Source: Metellina segmentata
Lineage: Eukaryota; Arthropoda; Arachnida; Araneae; Tetragnathidae
Assembly: GCA_947359465.1 (NCBI GenBank)
Contig: OX375873.1
Location: 61,413,573 to 61,477,572, forward strand
DNA: 64,000 bases
Reading direction: 5' to 3'
The translations under genes were made by a program, and so were the position numbers. The notes beneath the pieces were generated by a model, which had not been told where the DNA came from, ran no database searches, and was given only the letters and a program-made list of their open reading frames with translations. Below are positions 24,384 through 33,687 of this stretch, in pieces (position 1 is the first letter of the stretch; the number at the start of each line of letters is the position of its first letter).

Positions 24384-24392
24384 TATATAAGG
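24384..24392 (+). promoter_or_regulatory. TATA box of the Tc1 relic
   Basis: TATATAAGG lies about 80 bases before the transposase ATG, with a pyrimidine-rich initiator-like TTGTTCTTGAACTG just after. Confidence 0.5.
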
Positions 24393-24463
24393 AGTTGTTC
24401 TTGAACTGTTGTTAAAATTTTCTGCTGCATTGCGATTTAGGATACCTTTCAACGACTGAAAAA

Positions 24464-24800
24464 ATGCCTCGCCGCAGGATTCGAGCTCATTACGAGCAAC
24501 TTTCAGAGTTTGAAAGAGGTCGTATCATTGGATTGAAAGAGGCAGGTTGGGCAAATCGGATAATCGCTCGTCATGTGAGTCGAAGCGATGCGGCGATTAG
24601 AAGATGCTGGCAAGAGTGGGTGGACAATGGCAGATTTTAGCGTCATCATGGTAGCGGTCGACGTAGGGCCACAACAGATCGCGAGGACAGAGTGATTGTC
24701 AGATCAGCTGTCACAGCGCCTGATTCATCGCTATCAACCATCAGTCGTGCGACCCACACACGAGTGTCCACCATGACCATTCACAGAATTGAATGCTTAC
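24464..24800 (+). pseudogene. Tc1 transposase N-terminus, stop at codon 59
   Basis: From the ATG the protein begins MPRRRIRAHYEQLSEFERGR and continues with the first helix-turn-helix (LKEAGWANRIIARH). It then gives AAIRRCWQEWVDNGRF, where an in-frame TAG (24638-24640) replaces the usual glutamine codon position. Beyond it the frame continues GSGRRRATTDREDR (the GRPR-like AT-hook) and SSLSTISRATHTRVSTMTIH, then ends. The DDE core is absent. I associate this start chiefly with spiders, where such genes are often annotated as Tcb1-like. Confidence 0.85.
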
Positions 24801-24860
24801 ATTTAGCTTTATTTTAAAGACATTTGCCACGCAAACGGATCATTGTCGGTATATGTTATC

Positions 24861-25039
24861 TCAGAAATAAAATTACGTACTATCCCCTTTGTTGTAAACT
24901 CTTCAAAACATCGAATACAATTAAATATTCATCCTATTTTTAGTTGCTATTTATATAAAGCAGTAAATTAAGGCAACTTAGTACTCCATTCAAGTTATAA
25001 CTTGTCTATAAATCGAGATAAATTCGTATTGCGAAAAAA
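24861..25039. other. Short AT-rich spacer
   Basis: No feature recognised. Confidence 0.4.
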
Positions 25040-25200
25040 AAAAGTTACAATAGAAAAATTATTTATTTAAAGAAAATCACATTTAAGGTATTAATCTGGT
25101 GTAAAATTTTCCGCAGATTTCATATCTGTTTAAATTTTTACTCTATCTTTAACTATCGCGAAGATATAAACTTGTACTTGAGAATAAAAAAGCCCTTTTG
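25040..25200 (-). mobile_element. Helitron B internal fragment, minus orientation
   Basis: AATCTGGTGTAAAATTTTCC, then GCAGATTTCATATC and TTTACTCTATCTTTAAC, match the Helitron B body at 19640-19790 and, inverted, 30725-30800. Neither terminus is present. The following 25200-25560 does not match the family and may be unrelated. Confidence 0.6.
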
Positions 25201-25747
25201 ATTTGTTTCTCGAATAAAATAAACCACGACAAAAAAAGTCACCGGTGACTGAACTTCCTCGGTGACTATTTTTTCGACTCTCATAACGGTCTCTTGCACG
25301 TCTTCTCGTGTGAAGTGCTCCTTTGGTTTCTATGCAAGTTCCGTCGCCTTCATATCGGTATGAGAGATCGATCTTCTTCTTGTGATGTGAAGGCTCCCAA
25401 AGTGTGGCAATGGAGAAGTTGCAGATCTGAGGAAACTGCTCAAATTTATAATTTTCTGGTAATTTTAGCTTCATCTTTTTCGAATATGCCGCTTTAAATA
25501 TCGGAGAGAAGTCAAATAAATTACAAATTTAGTTTTAAAAAAGCGAAAAATGACGTAATCGCACAACGCAATGTGATTGGCTCTGACGTCACTGTGCATG
25601 AAGTATCAATATTTACGTGTTGAAACTGGTGCTGTTTTCGCTCACCTTTTTGCCACTTCAATCCTTTTATCGTTTTAACTAAATTTTATATCTGTGTTTA
25701 ACTTTTATAGTCATCTTTCGTTTATTTTATTGTATATTTCGTTTACG

Positions 25748-25881
25748 ATGTCGATTTTACCGGGATTTGTCAAAGGCCAATCTGATAACCTTCCCAAGAT
25801 AGATACGATTTCCATGTTTTCTTTCTTGGGAAAAAATCCGGATTTTATAGGAGCAGAAATACGAGGAGTTAAAGCTATGAA
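25748..25881 (+). CDS. Possible first coding exon of a SWIM/YqaJ-type protein
   Basis: From the ATG at 25748 the frame encodes MSILPGFVKGQSDNLPKIDT, then MFSFLGKNPDFIGAEIRGVK, and runs into a consensus donor ATGAA|GTATGT (intron at 25882). From memory this opening (a short LP-F-x-G-x-S-x-x-LP lead, then NPDF-x-xxEI-x-GVK) is that of arthropod proteins with a SWIM zinc finger and YqaJ-like region. No matching second exon was found downstream, where unrelated elements follow. It is either an orphan exon, a gene with a long intron leaving the window, or a relic. A CRE-like TGACGTCA (25584-25591) lies about 160 bases upstream. Confidence 0.4.
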
Positions 25882-26119
25882 GTATGTATGATCTTTAGTA
25901 ACATTCATAAATTGACCTAAAACTAATTGAGATTAAGGAAGTTCTCCATTAATACTTAAAAATTTAATTTTTATTGCACATTGAAACACTATAATACTAT
26001 TTTGCCTGTAGGCCTATTACTGACTTGTACTAGTTCATTGTTCACTAGTTCATCACACCGTTTCATTGCGTTAGTCCACACTTTTCTTTTAACTGGATCC
26101 TTTGGGACGCTAAAAAACA

Positions 26120-26225
26120 CAGGGTGGCAACAAAATCTTCGAAAAAAAGTTCCCTGATATTTCCCTGATTTCCATGATAGTGTGACAAAAATTTCCCTGA
26201 TTTTACAAATCCCTTAAGAAATGTC
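26120..26225. repeat. TTCCCTGA-rich repeat element
   Basis: It opens CAGGGTGGCAACAAAATC and carries several TTCCCTGATTT phrases. It is an inverted relative of 32340-32482, where the other end reads GGTTCTGTTACCACCTTG. This is a dispersed repeat family of unknown type. Confidence 0.55.
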
Positions 26226-26472
26226 GGGATCCGTATTTGGTATCGATATACAATACCCACGACAATATTTTGAAATATTTAGGGTCAGATGAGGTAAAAG
26301 AATCATGTTCATCCACAATGAATCAATCCACAAATGTTTTGTATTTTTTCTCATCAGATATTTTAATTGTTATTATAAGGGCTGGAACCCTTAATGGAAC
26401 TCTAACAATAGCAATTGAACAAAAATGCGAAAAAAAATATTTTGTTTAAAAAATATTATGAACTTTTTACAC

Positions 26473-26488
26473 CTCTCTCTCTCTCTCT
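26473..26488. repeat. (CT)n microsatellite
   Basis: Eight CT units. Confidence 0.85.
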
Positions 26489-26544
26489 GTCCCTACATTA
26501 TCCAAATATACATCAAAATCAAACGCAAATATACATAAAGAATT

Positions 26545-26700
26545 GGTACAGCTTCAGTCTACGTTTAAAGCTGTTGCAACGATCTTGGCGGGTGTTTTTT
26601 GGCGCACTTCTAGTAGCAAGTTAGGGCAGGTTAAGGCAACCTATCTTAATTACGATTATTATGGTTTCCATGGCAACCTCGGCAAGCGAAAAGTTAAACC
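26545..26700 (+). mobile_element. Left end of the GGTACAG element family
   Basis: It begins GGTACAGCTTCAGTCTACGT and runs through TTTTTTGGCGCACTTCTAGT, AAGGCAACC and CCATGGCAACCTCGGCAAGC. This matches, inverted, the right half of the 55674-56481 element. A corresponding right end was not found, so this copy seems truncated by the element starting at 26709. Confidence 0.65.
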
Positions 26701-27332
26701 TTTAGACTCGGTGCACACATCCAGTTTTTCAACGTACGGCGCCGTTGCCGTAAAGCAAGTGCGGTATGAGATACATTAGATCCAATGGAGTAGTGCACAC
26801 ATGCCTCCGGCGTCACCGCGGCGATGTACGTCCAACTTGGCGTGCAATTTGTACCGCAGTTCCCTACGGCGCAGCAGATCGCCGCACACGCTTCTCCGGA
26901 CTGAAGTGATTAAGGGGGTCACTTCACGAAAATCGGTCAAAAAAACGATTTTTCAATTGCTATTGAAAAAAAAACTACAACTTTTTCTGCTTCTAATGCA
27001 GTTAAAATTTTTGCTTTGGCTAAACTAGAAGTATTTAAAACAAAATTTTAAAAATTGTTTGCATCTGTCAAAAGTCGAAACAGCTGATCGCCACGCCCAC
27101 TTCAAACCAAAACATAAAGCATGCGCTGTGTTTCTGCCTAATGAAAATGTTTTAAATTCATTAAAACAATTTATTTCGATCGGCAACTTGTTGAGAAAGG
27201 AAGAGAAGTGAATAGTTGTATTAGTTTGTTTACTATATACTATCGCACGTTTTGTTTTTCTCGCTAAATATAGCTACGATTTTTCTTCTATTTGAGTATT
27301 TCTTTTTGTCATTTCTTGCTCTACCTGGAATC

Positions 27333-29072
27333 ATGCCTCGGTATAAGAACCAAACATTTAAAAAAAGAAAGTTTGGAAGAAATATTAAGCCCGATGAAAG
27401 TTCTTCACAAGTCAATGAAGCTGCAGTAGCACCAGATTTGAACATAAGTAAATCAGCATCTAAAAAAAAGTTGGATCAGTGTGCAGAAGAATATGAAGCT
27501 TTTTTAAATTCAAATGTCAACTACTGTGAAATAATTGACATTCCGCTCTTTTCCAGCTTAATAAAACAATGTGTTTTATGTGCAAAATGCCAAAAACAAG
27601 GCATTGAGATTAAATTTAGCCGTCAAATCCAGGGCTTGGCTACAGAACTGTCTATATGTTGTGACATATGTGGATACATTCAGCCAGTTATAAACACTAG
27701 GTTCTCGAAGACTGTTGTAAATGGTAAGGATACCAAGGTCTATGATGTCAATACTAGACTTGCGTATGCCATGAGGTCCATAGGCAAAGGTGATGCTGCT
27801 GCAAAAGTGTTTTGTGGGATAATGAACTTGCCTCCCCCACCAAAGCGGTTCTATGAATCACTACAGGCTTTGAATGAAGCTACAGAAAAAGTAGCAAAAG
27901 TATCTATGGCATTAGCTGCTTCAGAAATTAGGCCTACTGACAGTGGAAGTCCAGATGTACCTGTGGCAATCGACGGCACCTGGCAGAAAAGAGGTCATGT
28001 TTCCCTTAACGGTGTCGTGTCAGCAGTTAGTGTCAACACTGGGAAGGTTGTTGATGCTGAAGTGTTCTCCAGGAAATGTTCGTGTAAACTAACCAATGGT
28101 ACTGCCCACACTAATAAGTGTTCAGCGAATTACTTCGGAAATAGTGGTGGAATGGAAGTTGAAGGTGCGCTTCGGATCTTCCATCGCTCGGAGTCCCTTC
28201 ATAAGCTTCGGTATACGCAGTACTTGGGAGATGGTGATTCCAAAGCATTCACAGCAGTTCGGGACTCCCAACCATATAAAGGTGTCGTTATCGACAAATT
28301 GGAATGTGTCGGTCACGTTGAGAAGAGGATGGGAACACGACTCCGAGTGTTAAAAAACAAATTGAAGGGCACGAAGCTGGAGGACAAAAAATCTCTAGGT
28401 GGCCGTAGTCGATTGACGGACGTGGAAATCGACAAACTCCAAGGTTATTATGGTTTGGCCATCAGAAATAACTCTGGTGACTTAGCTTCTATGAAGCAAG
28501 CTGTATGGGCTATCTTCTTCCATAAGCTTTCAACAGATCTCGATCCACAACACGGTTTATGTCCCACGGGTGACGACTCGTGGTGTGGATATAATAGAGG
28601 GCTACTAAATGGTGCAGAATATCTGCACAAACATAATTTACCTGTTGCAGTTATGAGCTGCATAAAAAAAATTTTTAGAGATCTGTCAAGTCCTGAACTG
28701 TTGTCGAGGTGTTTACACGGAAAAACACAAAATAATAATGAAAGCCTAAACAGTGTCATTTGGACAATAATCCCCAAAACTGTTTTTGTTCAATTAAGAA
28801 CTTTAAAAACTGGAGTGTATGAAGCAATATCTTTGTACAATCAAGGCTTCATCACTAAATTGAAAGTGTTGCATGAATTAAATGTTCAACCTGGATATTA
28901 CACGTGTCGAGCACTACAAGAAGCTGATCGTGTAAGAGTTAGAAAAGCCGAAAAGGCAGCCTTACAGAGAACCCGGGAGGCAAGAATTCAAAGACGACAG
29001 TTAAAATGTAGAGTAGAAGATAATCTGGCTGATGACCCCAACAATCCAAGCTATGGTGCTGGAATGCATTAG
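27333..29072 (+). CDS. Transposase with Mutator-like transposase domain, intact
   Basis: From the ATG at 27333 the protein begins MPRYKNQTFKKRKFGRN and has 579 residues. The frame is also open from an ATG at 27252, but those 27 extra residues are hydrophobic and probably not the native start. A Cys-rich segment (CVLCAKCQKQ, then CCDICGY) near residues 75-120 may bind zinc. The catalytic region shows VAIDGTWQKRGHVSLNG, YLGDGDSKAF and LHGKTQNNNESLNSVIW, fitting a D, D, E triad in that order. A basic C-terminus follows (RVRKAEKAALQRTREARIQR). The 'AIDGTWQKRGH' form is that of the Mutator-like transposase domain found in many arthropod gene sets. It presumably excises and inserts the surrounding TTAA element. 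No intron is needed. Confidence 0.85.
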   Translation: MPRYKNQTFKKRKFGRNIKPDESSSQVNEAAVAPDLNISKSASKKKLDQCAEEYEAFLNSNVNYCEIIDIPLFSSLIKQCVLCAKCQKQGIEIKFSRQIQGLATELSICCDICGYIQPVINTRFSKTVVNGKDTKVYDVNTRLAYAMRSIGKGDAAAKVFCGIMNLPPPPKRFYESLQALNEATEKVAKVSMALAASEIRPTDSGSPDVPVAIDGTWQKRGHVSLNGVVSAVSVNTGKVVDAEVFSRKCSCKLTNGTAHTNKCSANYFGNSGGMEVEGALRIFHRSESLHKLRYTQYLGDGDSKAFTAVRDSQPYKGVVIDKLECVGHVEKRMGTRLRVLKNKLKGTKLEDKKSLGGRSRLTDVEIDKLQGYYGLAIRNNSGDLASMKQAVWAIFFHKLSTDLDPQHGLCPTGDDSWCGYNRGLLNGAEYLHKHNLPVAVMSCIKKIFRDLSSPELLSRCLHGKTQNNNESLNSVIWTIIPKTVFVQLRTLKTGVYEAISLYNQGFITKLKVLHELNVQPGYYTCRALQEADRVRVRKAEKAALQRTREARIQRRQLKCRVEDNLADDPNNPSYGAGMH

Positions 29073-29640
29073 TCATGGTAAGTTTTTACTTTAAAACGCT
29101 TATTCACAAAATATAAATTTCAACACAAAAGGAACATTTTTGAAAAAACTACTTATCCTATAGCCTTAAAACTATGCATACAAATTAATAACATACAAAT
29201 AAATATTTTAATGAGAGATTTTGTCAAAAAAATGATTTAAAAAAAAATTTAAGGGTTAAAATCTATGCAAATTTTTGTTTGGAAAATTATATAAGAAAAG
29301 CGGTAAAGGCAAATTTACATAGAACCAGGGAAGCTAGAATTAAAATTAGCTTGTTAAAATGTAGACTAGAAGATGATCTAGCAGTTGATCCCAGCAATCC
29401 AAGCTATGGTGCTAGTCTGCAATAGTTAGTGGGAAGTTTTTACTTTAAATCACTTTTTCTCAAAAGTGTAAATTTCAACACGAAAGGAACATTTTTGAAA
29501 AAACTACTAATCTTACAGCTTTGTAACTTAACACACATATTAGTACAACACAAATAAATATTTTAATGAGAGATTTTGTCAAAAAAATGATTCAAAAAAA
29601 AATTATGGGTTAAAATGTACACATTTTTTCATCGTTTTGA
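28941..29640 (+). repeat. Tandem duplication of transposase 3' end, about 353-bp period
   Basis: The segment starting AGAAAAGCCGAAAAGGCAGC (28941) is repeated from 29294 with the same order: lysine/arginine-rich coding, CCAAGCTATGGTGCT, a stop, TTTTTACTTTAAA, GGAACATTTTTGAAAAAACT and TTTTAATGAGAGATTTTGTC. The second copy lies beyond the stop codon and is moderately diverged. It has its own TAG after GGTGCTAGTCTGCAA, so it is untranslated unless read through. Confidence 0.85.
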
Positions 29641-30065
29641 AACTTTTCACATGTTACTCCACGTATGATTTTTTTTTTAAAAACTAATCAAAATTTTGAA
29701 AAATGCTCCCATTAAAGTAATAAAAACAATACAATAAATACACATAAAAAATTTAGTGACTGTACGACTGGTCAATTTTTTAAAAATGTTCCTTAAACTT
29801 GATCATTTTTAACATTATGGAGATAGGGAAAATGCTGCGTGAAGTGACCCCCTTAATAAATGGTTGATCCTGTAACAACTATTTTGTTTCAAAATATACT
29901 TTTTTAACTCTAAGTTAGCGAAATAAACCCGTTTTCATCGATAGAAAAATAATCGCAAATGGCGCAAAATGTCTGAGTACTTGTGTCATTTCACGGCTAT
30001 GTGTGCATAGTTGGACTTCGGTGCCGCATGTTGAAAAATCGGATGTGTGCACCGGGCCTTAGACT

Positions 30066-30245
30066 ACGGCCGGTACAGCAGTTGTACCATGATCGCGAAA
30101 AGGAAGAATTTAGACAACGGCCAGCACATCAGTTGTACCTTAAAAGTTATAAGAATCGCGCCAAGAAATAATTTAGACTACGGCCGTTACAACTGTAGTG
30201 CATTGAAAGTTATAAGAATCGCACCAAGGAAGAATCGCGCTTGTT
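30066..30245. repeat. Three imperfect tandem units of about 60 bases
   Basis: Each unit runs TTAGACNACGGCC, CAGTTGTACC-like, AAGTTATAAGAATCGC, then AAGGAAGAAT. The first unit shares TTAGACTACGG with the duplication flanking the 26709-30058 element. Confidence 0.65.
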
Positions 30246-30361
30246 ATATCGATAGTCGTAGTCAAAAGGTTAAATTTTCATTTTGAATCTCTAATATTAT
30301 AAACTGAAGTGTTTGTCAGTCTGTCTGTTTGTTTCCTGCACGCAAAGTCCTGACGAATCTA

Positions 30362-30440
30362 TATCGGATCTTTCTCTTAAGGGACTGACAATAGCCCGTT
30401 GTGTTGCTCTAGTACGACGTTAACTAAAATTACCAAATTA
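30362..30440 (+). repeat. 5'-truncated SINE with 13-bp target duplication
   Basis: A 79-base SINE tail (CTCTTAAGGGACTGACAATA, then GCCCGTTGTGTTGCTCTAGT) is flanked by CCTGACGAATCTA on both sides (30349-30361 and 30441-30453). This is the outcome expected of target-primed reverse transcription. Confidence 0.9.
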
Positions 30441-31204
30441 CCTGACGAATCTACGGCACTTACATCACAGGTAGTCCAAATGTTTTGCAATTTTTGGGAC
30501 GCGGCGAATTTTAAAATTCAATCTAGAACATTTTAAAATGAATTAATGAAATATAATTACTATTGAATGCAACAGCATAGAAGATCACAGATTCTAAAAT
30601 TTTTTTTTTTCGTTTCCGTTATCTTTTTGCGCGGAGGAATGATTTTCCAGCGGACGATAAAAAGCAATTAAACTTTGATCTGGAGTTATTTAGTTCTTTT
30701 TTCTATCTGCTAGACCGTTAAAGATAGAGTAAAAATTTCAAATTTCAACGGATTTGAAATCTGCGGAAAATATCACAATAGATCAATACCTAAAAATATG
30801 TTTCTTTTTAAATAAATAAAATTTTTAAATTGAATATCTTCAAAATTTTCGCAGCAGATTCTGACGTTTAGAGAGATTTTCAGCAAAAGAGAAAAAGAAA
30901 AAATATTTTGGCTGAAATTGTCTAGTTCTTTTTTGTAAAATCGGGATCGTTAAAGATGGATTGAAAATTTCAACGGATTTAAAATTTGACACCAGATTGA
31001 TACCTTATAAGTTTGATTTTCTTTTAATATATCATTTTTCAACTAAATATTTATATTTTCACAAGAGATTGTGGCGTCACGCCGAATTCCCATTTGGTTT
31101 GTGAAGCAAACCAACAAACACCATGGACTACTCCGTTATGGCTGTTATCCAATTTGCGAAGCAATACATAGTGTTAAGTTGCTATTCAGTTGAAATAAAT
31201 GCAA

Positions 31205-31620
31205 CTAGTAGTTCCTGGGAAATTCATCTTTATTGGTGTCCAGTTAAATAGGCAAAATCAGCTTTACCTGGGGAACCGCTGGATCATGACAAGAGACCGA
31301 GACTTTCGGTCAGATGAAAAGGGAATGGATTCGCCGGGAACCTATGGACATCAGTCGTAAGAGCTGGGCATCACTGGTGTATCGCATCCGGAGATGTCGT
31401 TCGGGTCGCCCTTGCTTTTCAGGAACATCTCAGTCCGGTCCGCTTCCCTTCGTCGTCTCCTCCTTCTTAGGCAAACCAGAAAAGGGTCGAAGCACCCCCT
31501 TCTCGTTAGGACAAGAGCTTCGTTTCACCTCGACTCTCGCCAATCCAGCGGGAATCCCCAAGTTCCGCACATACATAGGAGGAAGTGAGGGCCATCGGAA
31601 ATCGTAACATAACAATAGTT
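31205..31620. other. GC-rich block inside Helitron B, unknown origin
   Basis: The block from about GTTCCTGGGAAATTC to GGAAATCGTAAC has clearly higher GC than the Helitron around it and is absent from the copy at 39067-40076. A plus-strand frame (31314-31607) and a minus-strand frame (31669-31430) are both open, and neither matches a family I recognise. A captured host fragment is one explanation, an inserted unrelated repeat another. Confidence 0.45.
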
Positions 31621-31904
31621 CACTATATTCATAGTTTGGTTTGTTTCGCAAAACCAAATGGAATTTCACAGGGAATTCATTCCAATAGGCTACGAATTTC
31701 CATTTGGTTTGCGAAGCAAACCAACACCACGTGAAACGCTATGATGGCTGTTATCCAATAGGCTACGAATTCTCATTTGGTTTGTTTCTCAAACCGTATT
31801 CGTAGCAATTACCGGGGGTTAGCGAGCAGCACCTAGTTAGTAAGCACCAGACCCCACGAAAAGAACTGTCACGGGCAACCCCGTGCTGGCCACACAGTGG
31901 CTAG

Positions 31905-32845
31905 TATTCTTTAAAGTTCTTTCAAAATTCGTTGAACTGTCGGTTGATTTCATTGATTCATTTGAAATAATTCCTTCCTTGGCGAATTTAGTTCGCAAAA
32001 AAAGCGTCAAAGCCGTAACACCGCTAAAAACATAGACTGACGTTTTACCAAAAAATTCTACAAAAATATAATTGCGAGCAAAAAATATTAATTTAATGCT
32101 CCCAAAAACATTATTAGTTACACAAATTTAAAATTGTATACCACAAGTTGTATCGCTGTCCTCATGGCGACGATACGCTCCGGTAGCGAAAACCACGGCG
32201 GCGGTTTTCGATGGGTTCGAAAATTACGACGCCGGTGTTCTTTATACGACTTACAATTTCGGCGAAAACGATTTATTCTATTCTCAAAAGTACTTGTAAT
32301 CGCGCATCTCTAAATTGTCCACAAACGACAGTAGTTACAGTTTTCATAAAAAAATTTAAAATTCCCTGATTTTTTGTGAAATTTGGAAATTTTCCCTGAG
32401 AATTCCCTGATATTTCCAGAATTAAAAAGTTCCCTGAGAATTCCCTGATTTCCCGGTTTTCCCGGTTCTGTTACCACCTTGAAACAGCTTATCAACTGAA
32501 TTTGAAGTTGTGTTTACGCAACAAGGTACAATACAGTACTTGTAAGGTGGTTTTTCGTTCTTCAAAAAAAAGATAGATAAAGAATTTCCACAGAAAATCA
32601 AATGGCAATCACAGAATCTAACATAAACAACGTATTGCGCTGTTTGTTTACATGCACAGTGACTTCACAAGAGCAGCCATTGCAAAAGTAGCGTTTTCGC
32701 GCCAAATGCCCAACTGCAAACTTAAACAATTTTTAATTAATTATCCGCATTCATAAATTAAGAAAAAATATACCATTATTCCTGTTTCTTTCTCTTCTAC
32801 CAAATAAAAATATAAAAAAAAACTATGCAAATTCCTCATTGACAA
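31905..32845. other. Intergenic sequence with one dispersed repeat
   Basis: A short GC-rich patch at 32155-32250 (GGCGGCGGTTTTCG) and the TTCCCTGA-rich repeat at 32340-32482 (ending CGGTTCTGTTACCACCTTG) are the only structures seen. No gene. Confidence 0.5.
32340..32482. repeat. TTCCCTGA-rich repeat element, second copy
   Basis: It has repeated AATTCCCTGA phrases and the terminus CCCGGTTCTGTTACCACC. It is related in inverse orientation to 26120-26225, whose end reads GGTGGCAACA. Confidence 0.55.
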
Positions 32846-33600
32846 CCTGCAAGGTAGCAAATACTTTTCAACTATTGACCTCACAAGTGGGTTCTTTCAA
32901 AAATGCTTGACCCGGAGGATAGGCACAAAACAGCCATTACCACCAACCAGGGCCTTCACAGTTCAAAAGAACACCCTTTGGTCTAAATACCAGTGCCAAC
33001 TCCTTCCAACGGTTGATGGAAATTGTCCTCTATGGATTAAAACTGGCACAGATTTTCGTCTACGTGGATGACATTGTTATCGCTTCAAACTCAATTGATT
33101 CCCATCTGGAAAAATTGGAATTAGTTTTTGAAAGACTCCTCCAACATAACTTTAAACTCAAAACCACAAATGTAAATTTTTAAAGGATTCGATCACTTAC
33201 CTTGGTTTTGTTGTAGCTAATGGGAATATATACCCTGACAAAAAGAATGTTCAAGTAGTGGAAAAATTTTAAACCCCAACCTACAGAAAACATGTGCGAT
33301 CTTTCCTAGGATGTGTTAATTACTACATGAAATTCACACCAGATTTTAGTCGACTTGCCATCCACCTTACAAATTTAACTAGAGTCTAAACAGTTCAATT
33401 GGAACATAAGATGCAGAAAGAGAGTTTAATGACCAAAATGTAGCTTTAATTGAGAAACCATACCTTATTTAAAAATATACGAGTAGAGATTTTATCCTGT
33501 ATACTGACGCGTCAATTTTGCAGTAGGAGGAGTTATGTCTCAACTAGACCCATCAGGATTCCCTAAAGCAGAAAACTCAACCCAGCCGAACGAGTATGTA
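32846..33600 (+). pseudogene. Gypsy-type LTR retrotransposon pol fragment (RT to RNase H)
   Basis: Across several frames the plus strand encodes KYFSTIDLTSGFFQ, then FVYVDDIVIASNS, the reverse transcriptase active-site motif. Next come LKDSITYLGFVVANG and HVRSFLGCVNYY, the connection region, and a YTDAS-like RNase H start near 33495-33530 in broken frame. Order and motifs are those of Ty3/Gypsy pol. Frameshifts and stops are frequent; no LTRs, gag, protease or integrase were recognised. An old fragment. Confidence 0.8.
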
Positions 33601-33687
33601 CATAGGCTGTTCGCACATTTTTTAAACGATTTTGGTTAGCGGTAATAAAAAGTCGTTTGCTGCAAAAGAAATAATTGCAGTTGTACT

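Larger units (their letters stand above)
24216..24860 (+). mobile_element. Tc1-type transposon, 5' part only
   Basis: It starts at TA then CACTCTATAACAAAAAAAAG. A about 240-base leader with a TATA box (TATATAAGG at 24384-24392) precedes a transposase start at 24464. The homology stops near 24800, within the N-terminal DNA-binding region. A short unrelated-looking or 3'-end stretch follows, so the catalytic domain is gone. Confidence 0.8.
26914..29852 (+). mobile_element. TTAA-flanked DNA transposon, apparently intact (Kolobok-like)
   Basis: TTAA (26910-26913), GGGGGTCACTTCACG, and at the other end the exact inverse CGTGAAGTGACCCCC followed by TTAA (29853-29856). A 15-bp perfect terminal inverted repeat with TTAA target occurs in piggyBac and Kolobok elements. 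The encoded transposase is not a piggyBac protein, so a Kolobok-like assignment is the better inference. The transposase frame is uninterrupted, which is unusual in this window. A tandem duplication of the 3' end lies before the right terminus. Confidence 0.85.
26709..30058. mobile_element. Small TIR element with 7-bp duplication, host of the TTAA transposon
   Basis: The left end CGGTGCACACATCCAGTTTT and the right end AAAATCGGATGTGTGCACCG are inverted copies. They are flanked by TTAGACT on both sides (26702-26708 and 30059-30065). Without its insert the element is only about 400 bases and has no coding region. The TTAA-flanked transposon at 26914-29852 sits in its middle. Confidence 0.75.
30288..31904 (+). 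mobile_element. Helitron B, complete ends, non-autonomous
   Basis: It starts A|TCTCTAATATTATAAACTGA (30288). It ends with the hairpin GCCACACAGTGGC overlapping CTAG, followed by T (31901-31905). No Rep or helicase is present. It contains a 5'-truncated SINE (30362-30440) and a GC-rich block (31205-31620) not found in the other copies. Confidence 0.85.

Noticed and set aside
25130..25474. 114-codon minus-strand open frame
   Set aside because: It runs across the Helitron B fragment and adjacent unique DNA with no motif.
28122..28777. Minus-strand open frames inside the transposase
   Set aside because: Antisense shadows of the intact plus-strand transposase.
31260..31300. 18S rRNA 3' end or U1 snRNA, suggested by GGGGAACCGCTGGATCATG
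   Set aside because: The resemblance covers only a few bases and the flanks do not match either RNA.
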